This document shows, piece by piece, positions 24,365-32,710 of a stretch of DNA of 39,886 nt; the stretch's first letter is position 1, and each line of letters opens with the position of its first letter. The DNA lies in contig CALGDE010000153.1 in the NCBI GenBank assembly GCA_937883785.1, positions 1 through 39,886 on the forward strand, read 5' to 3'. Under the pieces are notes generated by a model, which was not told the origin of the DNA, searched no databases, and saw only the letters and a program-made list of their open reading frames with translations. The position numbers were made by a program, and so were the translations under genes. This DNA is from an uncultured cyanobacterium. GTDB lineage: Bacteria; Cyanobacteriota; Cyanobacteriia; CACIAM-69d.

Positions 24365-24951
24365 TACAGCAAATCAGCCGCACTGTTGGAGGTGGGTGGG
24401 GGATCTTCGCGGTTTTCGTTACTATCCTGGGTCGTATCGTTGGACTCTTGCTCAGGAACCAATTCCGGATCAAATACGGCAATTAAAGTGTCCACCAACC
24501 GATTACGCTGGTCGCGATTTAGAGCAGAAATTGCCTGCATATCCCCATAGCGAGGATTTTCCGTCATTCGAGAATTGCTGGGGTACGTTTCCGGCGGAAT
24601 TAGTTCATTAATGCCCATATAGTCCGCCAGGGTTAATTTCCAATCCAGCCGAAAACGCGGTGATCGTCCCTTAGAGTACATGTGGTAGCGCATCAGCCGC
24701 GTCACCAAAGTATCCGTCGGATCAACTTCATCCGTATCCTGGCGCACGTAGGTATTTTCCAGGGGAATCTCCGGCATGCGGTCATATACCTGCTGCCAGC
24801 GATCACCAATAATGATTGAACTTTGGGCCTGGGCTGAAAATTGCCCTTGAAACAGTGATCGCCCCTGGACTTCAGGAATCAAGTCCAACGGAGCCAGCAC
24901 ACTTGCCAACCCCACCGTCAATCCGCCTAGCCACAGGAGCGATCGCTGCAT
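24364..24951 (-). CDS. Exported or membrane-anchored protein of unknown function
   Basis: A 195-residue product with an N-terminal hydrophobic segment (LLWLGGLTVGLASVLAPL). The middle is charged, with LMRYHMYSKGRSPRFRLDWKLTLADYMG; the tail is acidic and Ser/Asn/Pro-rich and probably disordered. It is the middle gene of a tight run: rpoZ ends 61 bp upstream and DUF1818 overlaps its stop. No domain was recognised. It is probably a cyanobacterium-specific protein. Confidence 0.75.
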   Translation of the reverse strand: MQRSLLWLGGLTVGLASVLAPLDLIPEVQGRSLFQGQFSAQAQSSIIIGDRWQQVYDRMPEIPLENTYVRQDTDEVDPTDTLVTRLMRYHMYSKGRSPRFRLDWKLTLADYMGINELIPPETYPSNSRMTENPRYGDMQAISALNRDQRNRLVDTLIAVFDPELVPEQESNDTTQDSNENREDPPPTSNSAADLL

Positions 24952-25012
24952 TATGAAAACCTAGCGCCCATGCAGACGCCACCTAAACGCCAATATTGAT
25001 ACGCAAAACTAT

Positions 25013-25243
25013 CTACACGCCGATAATGTCGGGCTGGGTCAGCTCGTCAGACATCTCTACAATGGCCCGAAGCACCGGCTTCATCATCACCTCATCACCA
25101 CTGTCAAAATCCTCATAGCGGCGACGCTTAGCCCGGTTCGCCACCTGTACCGTAATGCGGTAGCGATTGGAAGCCGCATCAATTAGCTCCTCTGCCCGAG
25201 CCATCAATTCCGACGTATCCAAACCCGATGCGTACTTAGTCAT
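25013..25243 (-). CDS. rpoZ: RNA polymerase omega subunit
   Basis: A small protein of 76 residues that stabilises beta-prime in RNA polymerase. The segment [33 protein letters not shown] and the end [21 protein letters not shown] follow cyanobacterial omega subunits closely. The frame opens at TTG 25255, but ATG 25243 (MTKYASG) is the start, because GGAAGAGG lies just ahead of it and includes that TTG. It heads the likely operon rpoZ - unknown - DUF1818. Confidence 0.93.
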   Translation of the reverse strand: MTKYASGLDTSELMARAEELIDAASNRYRITVQVANRAKRRRYEDFDSGDEVMMKPVLRAIVEMSDELTQPDIIGV

Positions 25244-25582
25244 AGCCTCTTCCAAAAACTTAACGTCAACTTCCCCTACACAATAGGAAAAACTGAACCT
25301 TTAGCTTAACAGGTTGCCCGTTTCATCTAAGGTCGCACTGCTAGTTACAGTTACGCACACAGCCACTCGCAATCCAGACAGAACACCAAAAAGCTGCTTT
25401 TGCGAACTAAGAAACCGGTGCCGCCAGAGATGGGCACACAGGCAGTAGGGCGATCCCCAAAAAAAGGAAGAGAGCGTCAATTCTGTTCCAGGGTTCAGTG
25501 TAGTTGAGCCCTAATTTCCAGCAATGGAAGCCTCTCTTCTCCTTTACACGCCCACTCCCTTACACGCCCACTCTCTTACACG
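25244..25582. other. Intergenic region between rpoZ and the first DUF1400 gene
   Basis: 339 bp containing the rpoZ promoter region. A 16-bp tandem repeat (25544-25591) runs over the 3' end of the DUF1400 gene. An A-run near 25460 (CCCCAAAAAAAGG) is seen, but no gene or clear terminator. Confidence 0.5.
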
Positions 25583-25591
25583 CTACCGAAT
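25544..25591. repeat. 16-bp tandem repeat at the end of the DUF1400 gene
   Basis: TTACACG recurs at 25544, 25560 and 25576, the units being TTACACGCCCACTCCC, TTACACGCCCACTCTC and a decayed third. On the minus strand the array starts at the stop codon of the DUF1400 gene and runs downstream. Confidence 0.75.
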
Positions 25592-26167
25592 CAGATCTCT
25601 GATGCCTGAAAACGCCCCTTGCAGGTCTTCCATAACGTTCAAAGCTCGACCGGCATCAATGCGCACATACTTAACCCCGTACTCACGCAGCACCTCCACC
25701 ACAGAGATTTTGCCGTCATCCATCAAGGACAGAACGATCGCCCCCCGCAGCGCAGGCAAATTGCCCCGGTCCAACGGCGGATAAATAATATCGCTGCCTA
25801 AGCTCAAAACTCGCTTTCCAATAAAGCCGTAAAGTAAGTCCACGGCCCGAGCGCGGTTAATACCAAAGGTGTCCAGATCAATTTCCAACCCCAAAACCGT
25901 TCTCAAGGTTTCCGGGCTAACGTCTGCGTAGGCTTCAATTTGCCGCACCAGATTACGAAATCCTCGGGAGGTTTCTTCCCCCTCCACAAAGGCTTCCAAA
26001 TCATCCACGTCGATAGCAATACCGATGGGACCGTAAATAATTTCCACCTGGTCCGCCGCTGCACTGGGAATCGCTCCAATGCCCACTGCCGCGATCGCCC
26101 CGCAGGCCGCTATTGCCAACTGCTTTCCTGTGGATCGTACCCGACGACTAACCCCAGCAACACCCAT
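25583..26167 (-). CDS. Exported DUF1400 protein (short, no hydrolase domain)
   Basis: A 194-residue protein with a signal peptide (QLAIAACGAIAAVGIGAIPSAAA) followed by a DUF1400 domain: ADQVEIIYGPIGIAIDVDDLEAFVEGEE, then helices with SPETLRTVLG and the segment RAVDLLYGFIGKRVLSLGSDIIYPP. DUF1400 usually sits before an alpha/beta-hydrolase domain in cyanobacterial proteins. Here the protein ends after the leader domain, so no catalytic serine is present. A second DUF1400 gene lies upstream on the same strand, separated by repeat Y. The start ATG follows AGAGGCGG. The function is unknown. Confidence 0.8.
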   Translation of the reverse strand: MGVAGVSRRVRSTGKQLAIAACGAIAAVGIGAIPSAAADQVEIIYGPIGIAIDVDDLEAFVEGEETSRGFRNLVRQIEAYADVSPETLRTVLGLEIDLDTFGINRARAVDLLYGFIGKRVLSLGSDIIYPPLDRGNLPALRGAIVLSLMDDGKISVVEVLREYGVKYVRIDAGRALNVMEDLQGAFSGIRDLIR

Positions 26168-26216
26168 AGTTTCCGCCTCTAATCCTATTTATTTGAATCG
26201 CTATCAAAATAACAAA

Positions 26217-26341
26217 GCCCCTCTTGATAAGGAGGGATGAGGGGAGCCCCAAGCATTCTGACCGCAGCCTAAGCACTGATCAAAACGCTGATCAAAACAT
26301 CGAGAAGCTCCCCCCAAAATCTCCGCCTAATCAAGGGGAGA
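26217..26341. repeat. MITE-like repeat Y with inverted ends
   Basis: It has the same design as repeat X: left end 26217-26250 (GCCCCTCTTGATAAGGAGGG ...) and right end 26303-26341, whose reverse complement begins TCTCCCCTTGATTAGG. The middle carries a 12-bp tandem CTGATCAAAACG/CTGATCAAAACA. It lies between the two DUF1400 genes. Confidence 0.6.
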
Positions 26342-26363
26342 TTTCTAAAATGGGCAGAAGAAG

Positions 26364-27353
26364 CTACAGCACCTCAGCGCAGGCAGACCCAGTGTTTACC
26401 GGCAACTCCAGCACTTCCATCAGTGCCTTCATCAAACCGCTGATCCGTCCTTCGTAAGGGGCAAAGTCAACGACGCTTAGGTCAATACTGGCCACCTCTA
26501 GCAACACCGACGTAAACTCACCAGCTAAAGCTTTACGCAGCAGCTTCGGCAGGTCGATTTGTTGGGCCAAACGATCCAAATCAGATCCCGGCTCCAAGGT
26601 GCCAAAATCTTTAATTGCCTGCTTAATCAGCGCCACATCGGACTGGGTAAAATTCCCTGCTTCCAACAGGTCATTTAGCTTAGCGTCGTCCATATTGATG
26701 ATTTCGCGCACCGTTAGGTCGCCTACCGCATCAACAATGCCGCTGACCTTATCATTCAGCGTGGTGTAGATTCGGAGACCCGCCGCAATATCAAATACCA
26801 GGCTGTCGGAAGACACGTTCTCCAGCACATCCAATGCCGTGATGGGCTCCCGAGACGCTTCACCGACGGAGGACACCACCGCCGCCGCCAACGTGGAGGA
26901 ATCCCCTTTAGCGCCGTCGCCGTAAATAACATCGCTTACGGACCCCAACACCAGCTCTGCTGGGCAGCTATCGACCACCTGAGGCACGGCCCGTGCCGCT
27001 AAGTTACTGACGGTGAATTCGTCGTTCAAAATGGTCTGTAGCTGTTCGATGGAAATGATGTCCTGAACGGCTTCGTCGTTAATAAGTTCGCCAAAATCGC
27101 CGGTAGCCTCTCCCGTCGCCGCAAAGGTTTTAAGCTCCTCGATCGTAATATCCAGGTCACCGACCCCCGGCAAGCGCAACACGACTTTTTCTAGAGCCCA
27201 GGCTCCGGGAGCTGCCATTGCCACTGCAGCGATCGCCCCGGTAACGCTTGCCGTCACCCAGCGTAGGGACCGCCCAAAGCGTGACTGAGCCTTTGCGCGC
27301 ACGGGGCTAAAAAACGTGGAATCAGCACCAATGCGCCCAGTAAACAATGCCAT
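26364..27353 (-). CDS. Exported DUF1400-like protein (long form)
   Basis: About 329 residues with an N-terminal hydrophobic signal (SVTGAIAAVAMAAPGAWA) and a DUF1400-type domain (EKVVLRLPGVGDLDITIEELKTFAATGE ... ISIEQLQTILN). The DUF1400-like pattern partly repeats in the second half, ending GRISGLMKALMEVLELP. No alpha/beta-hydrolase nucleophile motif GxSxG is seen. ATG 27353 is preferred to TTG 27365, because GGAGAG just precedes it. It is paralogous to the next gene downstream. Confidence 0.75.
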   Translation of the reverse strand: MALFTGRIGADSTFFSPVRAKAQSRFGRSLRWVTASVTGAIAAVAMAAPGAWALEKVVLRLPGVGDLDITIEELKTFAATGEATGDFGELINDEAVQDIISIEQLQTILNDEFTVSNLAARAVPQVVDSCPAELVLGSVSDVIYGDGAKGDSSTLAAAVVSSVGEASREPITALDVLENVSSDSLVFDIAAGLRIYTTLNDKVSGIVDAVGDLTVREIINMDDAKLNDLLEAGNFTQSDVALIKQAIKDFGTLEPGSDLDRLAQQIDLPKLLRKALAGEFTSVLLEVASIDLSVVDFAPYEGRISGLMKALMEVLELPVNTGSACAEVL

Positions 27354-27509
27354 AACACTCTCCAAGGTGGGGAAATAGGGAAATTAGTCGTTGATGTGGA
27401 TACAGCGGCATCAGGTCAGTGAGCAATGCCCTGCGGCGATCGCCACATTTGCTGTCCTCACAAGCTGCCACATCGCAAAGCCTCCCCAGAACTGTCAGTA
27501 GACAGAGCT

Positions 27510-27531
27510 AAAAAAACGGCCAGTTACCGTC
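27510..27531 (-). terminator. Small terminator-like hairpin
   Basis: On the minus strand GACGG-TAACTGG-CCGT is followed by seven T. The stem is only 4-5 bp. It would end transcripts coming from the aroQ-sirB1 genes after copy C. Confidence 0.35.
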
Positions 27532-27745
27532 TATCTGCCTTCTGGCTGATTCTAGGTAGCGTCTATGAGTAGGTTATTTTTCAAACCAAGCTAGCTTTTC
27601 AACACTTAGACCCGCCACTCTCTTCCCAAGTTCCTTAACTTAAAGAATTCCTCAAAAGCTCTTTACAGTGGGCTTCACAGAAAATTCAACAGAAAAATCC
27701 TGCACAAAACGCAACGCCTCGCTGCCCAGACTTAAGCGACACATT

Positions 27746-27856
27746 GACTAGGGGCTGTGCTCAATTAAACCTCAAATCCAACAGTAGCGAGGGTTACAGC
27801 CCCTAGTCTGTTTGATTTGAGAGGGCGTGTATTTCCCACGGTGTAAAGCTTCCGGC
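27746..27856 (-). repeat. Dispersed 111-bp structured repeat, copy C
   Basis: Read on the minus strand it matches copies A and B from GCCGGAAGCTTTAC to ACAGCCCCTAGTC. This copy has the best hairpin: GACTAGGGGCTGT (27796-27808 reversed) and ACAGCCCCTAGTC (27746-27758 reversed) are perfect 13-bp inverted repeats around a 37-nt loop. Confidence 0.75.
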
Positions 27857-27899
27857 GCCTAACGGATCACGCGCCCTAGATTTCTGATCTGAGGCAATC

Positions 27900-28730
27900 T
27901 TAAGCATCTTCCATGCGGGTCAGAAGGCGACGAATTAAGTCGCGGTCTTCCGCCTTAGGGGACAGGGTTAGATATTGCTCTAAATCCCAGCGAGCTGGCT
28001 TCAGATTGCCTGCCTGATAGTGGAGTAAGCCGCGATCGCGAGTTTGCTGAATATTGTCGGGGAATAAAATCAACATGCGATTAACGATGGACAGGGCTTC
28101 AGATATATCCTTTTTCGACAGATAAATGCCCTTTAAATTCGCCAACATGCGCATCAAAAATTGCTTTGGGGACACCGGGCGCAAAAATTCAGGCTCCAGT
28201 GCCATCGGTTTACCATAAATGCCGCTAAGCAGCGCCTTGCAATCTTCGGGAAACAAAATATCGCCGCCGTGAAACCCATCCACAAAAATTTCACAGTCGT
28301 CAATATCAGGGCGCACAACAAAATGTCCCGGCAGCCCCACACCCACCATGGGAAAGTCTAGCCGCGCCGCCACCTCCAGATAAACCAGAGACAGGGTAAT
28401 GGGAATTCCTAGCCGCCGCTCCAGCACTGCGTTGAGATAGCTATTGTCCGCATCGTAATAGTCATCTTCATTGCCTCGAAATCCCAGCTCATCAAACAAA
28501 ACGCCGTTGATCACCTGCAGCACCTTGAGGGGATAGCGTTCCGTCGGCAGCTTTGGACGAATCTCATCGGCAATGCCCTGCAGTTCGTCCAAACACAGGT
28601 CAATATCCAAAATTGGATAGGCTTCCTGGGCAATCAATAACGCTGCCCGCGCCAAATCAATCTCAGATTCCGGCTGGCGCACTTCCTGAATAAACTGCTG
28701 GCGGGCAATGGAAAACTCTACGTCAATCAT
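27900..28730 (-). CDS. SirB1 family transglutaminase-like/TPR protein
   Basis: A 276-residue SirB1/YchA-type protein. The N-terminal part is a transglutaminase-like fold (YYDADNSYLNAVLERRLGIPITLSLVYLEVA and GVGLPGHFVVRP); the C-terminal part is TPR-like (DRGLLHYQAGNLKPARWDLEQYL). The canonical catalytic Cys is not evident, as is common in this family, so enzymatic activity is doubtful. The exact role is unknown. It begins 2 bp after the aroQ stop and is surely co-transcribed with it. Confidence 0.88.
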   Translation of the reverse strand: MIDVEFSIARQQFIQEVRQPESEIDLARAALLIAQEAYPILDIDLCLDELQGIADEIRPKLPTERYPLKVLQVINGVLFDELGFRGNEDDYYDADNSYLNAVLERRLGIPITLSLVYLEVAARLDFPMVGVGLPGHFVVRPDIDDCEIFVDGFHGGDILFPEDCKALLSGIYGKPMALEPEFLRPVSPKQFLMRMLANLKGIYLSKKDISEALSIVNRMLILFPDNIQQTRDRGLLHYQAGNLKPARWDLEQYLTLSPKAEDRDLIRRLLTRMEDA

Positions 28731-28732
28731 GG

Positions 28733-29224
28733 TCAGCCGTTCCCCACACCGCCGCTTTTCTCACCCTTGCCAACGGCTTCCTGAGCTAATCCTAAATGTT
28801 CCACCAAAGCCCACAGACCCAACGTGTAACTGTGGGCACCAAAACCCGAAATCTGTCCAATGGCAACGGGAGCAATGTACGAATGGTGGCGAAATGCTTC
28901 GCGTTTGTGAATATTGCTGAGGTGGACTTCCACAAGGGGAATGTCTACGGCGGCGATCGCATCTCGAATTGCCACGCTGGTATGGGTATAAGCTCCCGGA
29001 TTCATCACAATGCCGATAAATCTCTCTCGAGCATCGTGAATTAAGTCAATCAAAACGCCTTCGTGGTTTGACTGACAACATTCAATATCAATTCCAATCT
29101 TTTTCGCTTCGTCCTCAATCCCTTGATTGATATCCTCAAGGGTCAAAGCACCATAAACTTCCGGTTCACGAGTTCCCAACAAATTTAAATTGGGACCATG
29201 TATCACAAGAACTGAACTTAGCAA
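28733..29224 (-). CDS. aroQ: Type II 3-dehydroquinate dehydratase
   Basis: Third step of the shikimate pathway, dehydrating 3-dehydroquinate. The 163-residue product shows the type II signatures: [17 protein letters not shown] with the catalytic Tyr, [16 protein letters not shown], and [17 protein letters not shown]. The C-terminal tail is Gly-rich and slightly longer than usual. The frame starts with TTG at 29224 (giving [10 protein letters not shown], as expected for the family); no strong Shine-Dalgarno sequence is seen, so the start rests on homology. Operon with sirB1. Confidence 0.95.
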   Translation of the reverse strand: MLSSVLVIHGPNLNLLGTREPEVYGALTLEDINQGIEDEAKKIGIDIECCQSNHEGVLIDLIHDARERFIGIVMNPGAYTHTSVAIRDAIAAVDIPLVEVHLSNIHKREAFRHHSYIAPVAIGQISGFGAHSYTLGLWALVEHLGLAQEAVGKGEKSGGVGNG

Positions 29225-29388
29225 GATTTCGCCAGGTGAGCTTTACAACGCTATGTTCTCGAATTAAGCAAGTTAAACACTTATCCAAACCTTACTCAAC
29301 AGGAGGTAGTGGTTACTACCCTACCCGACGCCATTGCAACCCAGTACCAGACTCAACTCTTTGTGTCGCCTTTGATCTCCTAGATTTT

Positions 29389-29520
29389 TTAGCGACGACG
29401 GTCATTAACAGGTACGGGAATCGGCTCTGACTCCGGAGTTACGTCCGGTCCCAACAAAGCGTCAATAACGTCGCGAACCCATTCAGCAAGCTTGTCTAAA
29501 ACCTTTTCGATGTAATCCAT
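29389..29520 (-). CDS. 43-residue conserved-looking small protein
   Basis: ATG at 29520 encodes a 43-residue protein. The first half is an amphipathic helix (MDYIEKVLDKLAEWVRDVI), followed by an acidic, Pro-rich stretch (PDVTPESEPIPVPV) and a basic end (NDRRR). TTAAGGAG precedes the start at about 12 nt. I believe similar short proteins occur in other cyanobacteria, but cannot confirm this. It is the first gene upstream of aroQ, about 165 bp away. The amphipathic helix suggests membrane or protein binding; no function is known. Confidence 0.6.
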   Translation of the reverse strand: MDYIEKVLDKLAEWVRDVIDALLGPDVTPESEPIPVPVNDRRR

Positions 29521-29938
29521 ACGAATCGGAAACTCCTTAAGTCACGGGTGACAACTTAATCAGCTCGTAGACAGGGCTGACTAAAACCCTGGCATTTTAG
29601 CCACTGATTAGTTTTGCTTCATCTAGCTTAACGCAAATAGATAAGAAGGGGGACAGTGATTTTTTTGGACCCTATCATTTTTCCCTTTCTCGCCTTGCAG
29701 ATAAGGCGCTTCCAACGGCTACGACCCCTACAAGTTAGCAAAGGCTTAATCGTAGGATGCCCAAGTGGAAGCTTTCCCTCTCGTCTTGATATTATATCGT
29801 TGCAGCCTATTAACTAGTGCGAACAAATAATGAGTTTTGAAACACGTTCTTTGAAGCGCTGGCTCAAAAACCGTTACGAAGAGCGCCGGTTTGGTTGTGT
29901 TCCCCCCTTTGCTAGGCTGCCTTTGGCGTCTCTAAGCC
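29521..29938. other. Divergent intergenic region
   Basis: About 420 bp between the minus-strand 43-residue gene and the plus-strand SemiSWEET gene, so it must hold both promoters. A TTGATATTATATCG stretch near 29787 is a possible promoter for the plus strand. No RNA gene was recognised. Confidence 0.4.
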
Positions 29939-30250
29939 ATGAATATTGACGTTGATATCACTACGCTAATTGGTCTCGGCGGCGCATTTTTTAGCACGAT
30001 CGCCTATTTTCCCCAGGTGATAAAAACCTGGCAAACGAAGTCAGCGGAGGATATGTCTTGGGCTATGCTAATTGCCCTATGCACGGGCATAGTGCTGTGG
30101 TTGGTTTATGGACTCAAGCTGCACAATATGCCTTTGATTGCGGCGAATATTGTGACGCTGACCTTTACAACAACAATTTTGGGGCTGAAGTTTGCCTACT
30201 CGCCGAAGCAGAACGGTAAAATCGGCTGGCGACGGAAACGGATTGGATAG
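29939..30250 (+). CDS. SemiSWEET sugar transporter
   Basis: A 103-residue protein with three transmembrane helices and the PQ-loop motif YFPQVIKTWQTKSAEDMSW, typical of bacterial SemiSWEET (MtN3/saliva) proteins. These dimerise to form a passive sugar pore in the inner membrane. The second helix is MLIALCTGIVLWLVYGL, and the third includes AANIVTLTFTTTILGLKF. The C-terminal tail is basic. The TPR gene starts only 13 bp downstream, which suggests an operon. Confidence 0.9.
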   Translation: MNIDVDITTLIGLGGAFFSTIAYFPQVIKTWQTKSAEDMSWAMLIALCTGIVLWLVYGLKLHNMPLIAANIVTLTFTTTILGLKFAYSPKQNGKIGWRRKRIG

Positions 30251-30263
30251 CGGCAAAGGTGTA

Positions 30264-31697
30264 ATGACAAAGTTGGCGGCGGAGCACAACGGCAGAAAGA
30301 CACGGCACCGGTTTTGGGGGCGAGTTGGAGTGGCGATTTTGGTCGCATCTTCGGCGATAGGCGGGGCAGAGTTGGCTCTGCTAACCCAGCCAGCGATCGC
30401 CCAGCTTCCGTTTTTTAGGATTCTTCAGCCCCCTGCCGACGAGTTTCCCCCTAGCCCTTTGGAGCTAACGGAGGCGGATCCGCTGCTGCCGGAATTCCCC
30501 ATGACTCGGGATTTGACCACGGCGGAGAAAAATAATTTACGTCCTGAGCTGGATAAGCTTCACCTGGAGGGACTACAGCTTGCTCAGGCAGGAAATGGGG
30601 TGGAAGCTTACGGACGCTGGTATAGGGAGTTGCGGCTGCGACGGTTTTTGGGATTAGAGGAGGAAGTGGTGGCGATCGCCCAAGTGGGAGAGCTGGCGGC
30701 GCAGCAAAACCAAACGGAAGCAGCACAGATTTTATTGGAGCGATTGCGGGCCATTGGACGCGGCGAAGATGGGTCTGTACCGGAGCGGGATGAGTCGCCC
30801 TTTGTGGAGCTGACGGCGGTGCCTGAGTTGGAGTCGTCCCTGTTGGAAAAGTTAGGCATGGCGTATCAGGCGGTGCGGGCTCCTCGGTTGGCGCTGGTGG
30901 CGTATAACGAACTGCTAACGCGCGATCGCCAGGAAGGCGATGCTCAGAAGGTGCAGCTTCGCTTGGAAACCATCGCTGAATTACATTTGTCCTGGTTTGA
31001 TTACGGTCCAGCGGCGGATTATTACGAGGAGTTGCTAACCCTTGAGGCAGAGCGCCTAAGGACTGCCCCGCCCCCTTCAGGTCAAGTATCCGCTACGGAC
31101 CCAGCGCTTTTAACGGTGCCCACGGAACGCAAGTTGCCGCCGGAGATTCCGCCCGCTTACCGCAAAACCGTCGCCTACTTACAACAGCTCAGTAATATTC
31201 ATCGCCGGGCAAACCAGCCGGACCAGGGAATTGCCACCGATCAGCGCTTAATTAACACCTACCGTCAACTGGGGCTTGTGCGTCCCATTCCCGTTCTACA
31301 GGTGGGTATCGGCGACAGCTACGTTCAGCTTGGGGACGGAGCAGCGGCGCGATCGCTGTACTTAAAAGCCAGCGCCCTTGCCCAGCAAATTCAACAGTTT
31401 TCCGTTGCCCGCAGTGCTTTGACTCAGCTAATCGCCCTGTATCAAGCCCAGCCAGAGCTACAGCCATCGAATAACACCATTGTGGAAACGTCCTTGGCCG
31501 AATTAGAACTGGCACGGCTGGCGGGGGATGGGTTCGGCATGATGGAATCCTATGACCGACTGGGTAAATGGCTACGGTCCCAGGGACAAATTGATCAGGC
31601 GCGGGTGGCGTTTGAACAAGGGGCAGTTTTGGCGCAGCAGCTTAATTATCGCCAGCTCCATTTCCAGCGCCAGCTACAAACCTTGGAAAATTTATAG
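30264..31697 (+). CDS. Exported TPR-repeat protein
   Basis: About 477 residues. ATG 30264 is chosen because the earlier frame (from 30192) overlaps the SemiSWEET gene. The N-terminus is basic and then hydrophobic (WGRVGVAILVASSAIGGAELALL), with likely cleavage after AIA (PAIAQLPFF), so the protein is probably in the periplasm. Several degenerate TPR-like helical repeats follow (AAQQNQTEAAQILLERL, ALVAYNELLTRDRQ, ARSLYLKASALAQQI, ARVAFEQGAVLAQQL). Function unknown; TPR proteins scaffold complexes. Confidence 0.8.
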   Translation: MTKLAAEHNGRKTRHRFWGRVGVAILVASSAIGGAELALLTQPAIAQLPFFRILQPPADEFPPSPLELTEADPLLPEFPMTRDLTTAEKNNLRPELDKLHLEGLQLAQAGNGVEAYGRWYRELRLRRFLGLEEEVVAIAQVGELAAQQNQTEAAQILLERLRAIGRGEDGSVPERDESPFVELTAVPELESSLLEKLGMAYQAVRAPRLALVAYNELLTRDRQEGDAQKVQLRLETIAELHLSWFDYGPAADYYEELLTLEAERLRTAPPPSGQVSATDPALLTVPTERKLPPEIPPAYRKTVAYLQQLSNIHRRANQPDQGIATDQRLINTYRQLGLVRPIPVLQVGIGDSYVQLGDGAAARSLYLKASALAQQIQQFSVARSALTQLIALYQAQPELQPSNNTIVETSLAELELARLAGDGFGMMESYDRLGKWLRSQGQIDQARVAFEQGAVLAQQLNYRQLHFQRQLQTLENL

Positions 31698-31749
31698 CCC
31701 AATTTTCAGAATCTAAGGCATGTCATCAATGGTGTGTCATCAATCAATT

Positions 31750-31860
31750 GCCAGAATCCTTACGCAGTAGGGAGTCCACGCCCTTTCAAAACTAAACCAA
31801 TTAGGGACTGAAATCCTTGTGGTTACTGGCTTTGAGATTTAAATGATCACAGCCCCTAAT
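31750..31860 (+). repeat. Dispersed 111-bp structured repeat, copy B
   Basis: It aligns with copy A from GCCAGAATCCTTAC through GCCCTTTC, AGGGACTGAAATCCTTG and TGGCTTTGAGATTTAAA to CAGCCCCTAA. The right-half hairpin pairs TTAGGGACTG (31801-31810) with CAGCCCCTAA (31850-31859), with one G-U pair. CATGTCATCAAT precedes it, as in copy A, here partly duplicated. It lies between convergent genes. Confidence 0.75.
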
Positions 31861-31880
31861 TTTTAGAGCCCCATTTTCCG

Positions 31881-32546
31881 TTACGGAACCATCGAAAGGG
31901 ATTCCAAGGCATAGCGCGATCGCAACCGAATGGCGAAATCGCTATCCTCTTTGGATACGTGCTTAAGGCTGTCGAAAAGTTGATTGCGCAGATCGCGGTC
32001 ATGGGTCGTGGGGTTGCTGAGAAAGGCTTGGATACCGGCGATCGCCCCATAGCGCACCACCCATTCCACATCGGTGCACGCTTTCACCATAATCGGCACC
32101 ACCTGTTGCTGCCGGTCCCGACGCACCGCCGCCGATAACTCCTGCCACCGCAAACAGCCCAACCCTTTCACCGCCGATCGCCGCACACTGGGAGCAAAAT
32201 CCCCGTCGGCCACCGCCAACATCAAATCCAGCGCCCGAGGATCGCCAATTTCCGATAGAGCCCGCGTTGCCCAGGCCCGTGCGCCATAGTTATAGCCATC
32301 AATTTGAGCCATAATCGGCTCCACCGCCACGGTGCCCAATGTCACCAACCCTTCAACGGCGGCCACCGCCGCTCCAGGGTTGTTGAATTTTAAGGCGTCC
32401 ATTAAATAGGGAATTGCTTCGGGATTCTCCGCCGCCGCTAGGTCTCGTACCGCATCCACCAGGGCGATCGCCGTGCCAGCCTCATCCAACGCTCGCACTA
32501 AGCGAGCCAGTTCGGCATTAGAAGGCGGCGGCGGAGAGTTGGTCAT
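31881..32546 (-). CDS. HEAT-repeat protein resembling bilin lyase subunit CpcF
   Basis: A protein of about 221 residues made of HEAT repeats. The run NNPGAAVAAVEGLVTLG, DGYNYGARAWATRALSEIGDPRAL and DFAPSVRRSAVKGLG is the pattern of CpcF-type phycocyanobilin lyase subunits, which with CpcE attach bilin to phycocyanin alpha. No cpcE, cpcA or cpcB is nearby, so it may instead be another lyase-like HEAT protein. The start is uncertain: ATG 32546 (MTNSPPPPSN) or ATG 32570, behind AAGGGGGGAA that belongs to a hairpin repeat. Confidence 0.75.
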   Translation of the reverse strand: MTNSPPPPSNAELARLVRALDEAGTAIALVDAVRDLAAAENPEAIPYLMDALKFNNPGAAVAAVEGLVTLGTVAVEPIMAQIDGYNYGARAWATRALSEIGDPRALDLMLAVADGDFAPSVRRSAVKGLGCLRWQELSAAVRRDRQQQVVPIMVKACTDVEWVVRYGAIAGIQAFLSNPTTHDRDLRNQLFDSLKHVSKEDSDFAIRLRSRYALESLSMVP

Positions 32547-32566
32547 AAAACCAAAATCAAAGAAAC

Positions 32567-32594
32567 ACATTTCCCCCCTTGTTAAGGGGGCCTC
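32567..32594. repeat. Short hairpin repeat CCCCCTT-GTT-AAGGGGG
   Basis: A 7-bp perfect G/C stem with a 3-nt loop at the 5' end of the HEAT gene, similar to the hairpins at the ends of repeats X and Y. It could hide the ribosome binding site of the gene. Confidence 0.55.
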
Positions 32595-32710
32595 AGCAGA
32601 TAGACCTTTCACCAAACATCCAACGGCGATCGCATCTCGATTCTCCCCGTCTCTCTGCAGCCAACTAAATCTGCAGCGAAAAGGGACCTTGTTCGATCTG
32701 GACTTTGACG

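Larger units (their letters stand above)
27354..27899. other. Intergenic region with repeat copy C and a terminator
   Basis: A 546-bp gap between two minus-strand genes. It holds the dispersed repeat copy C and a small terminator-like hairpin at 27510-27531. The remainder, including the DUF1400 promoter region, shows no gene. Confidence 0.5.

Noticed and set aside
29830-29949. 39-codon frame overlapping the SemiSWEET start
   Set aside because: No ribosome binding site and the overlap with SemiSWEET is only a few bases; coding potential is not visible.
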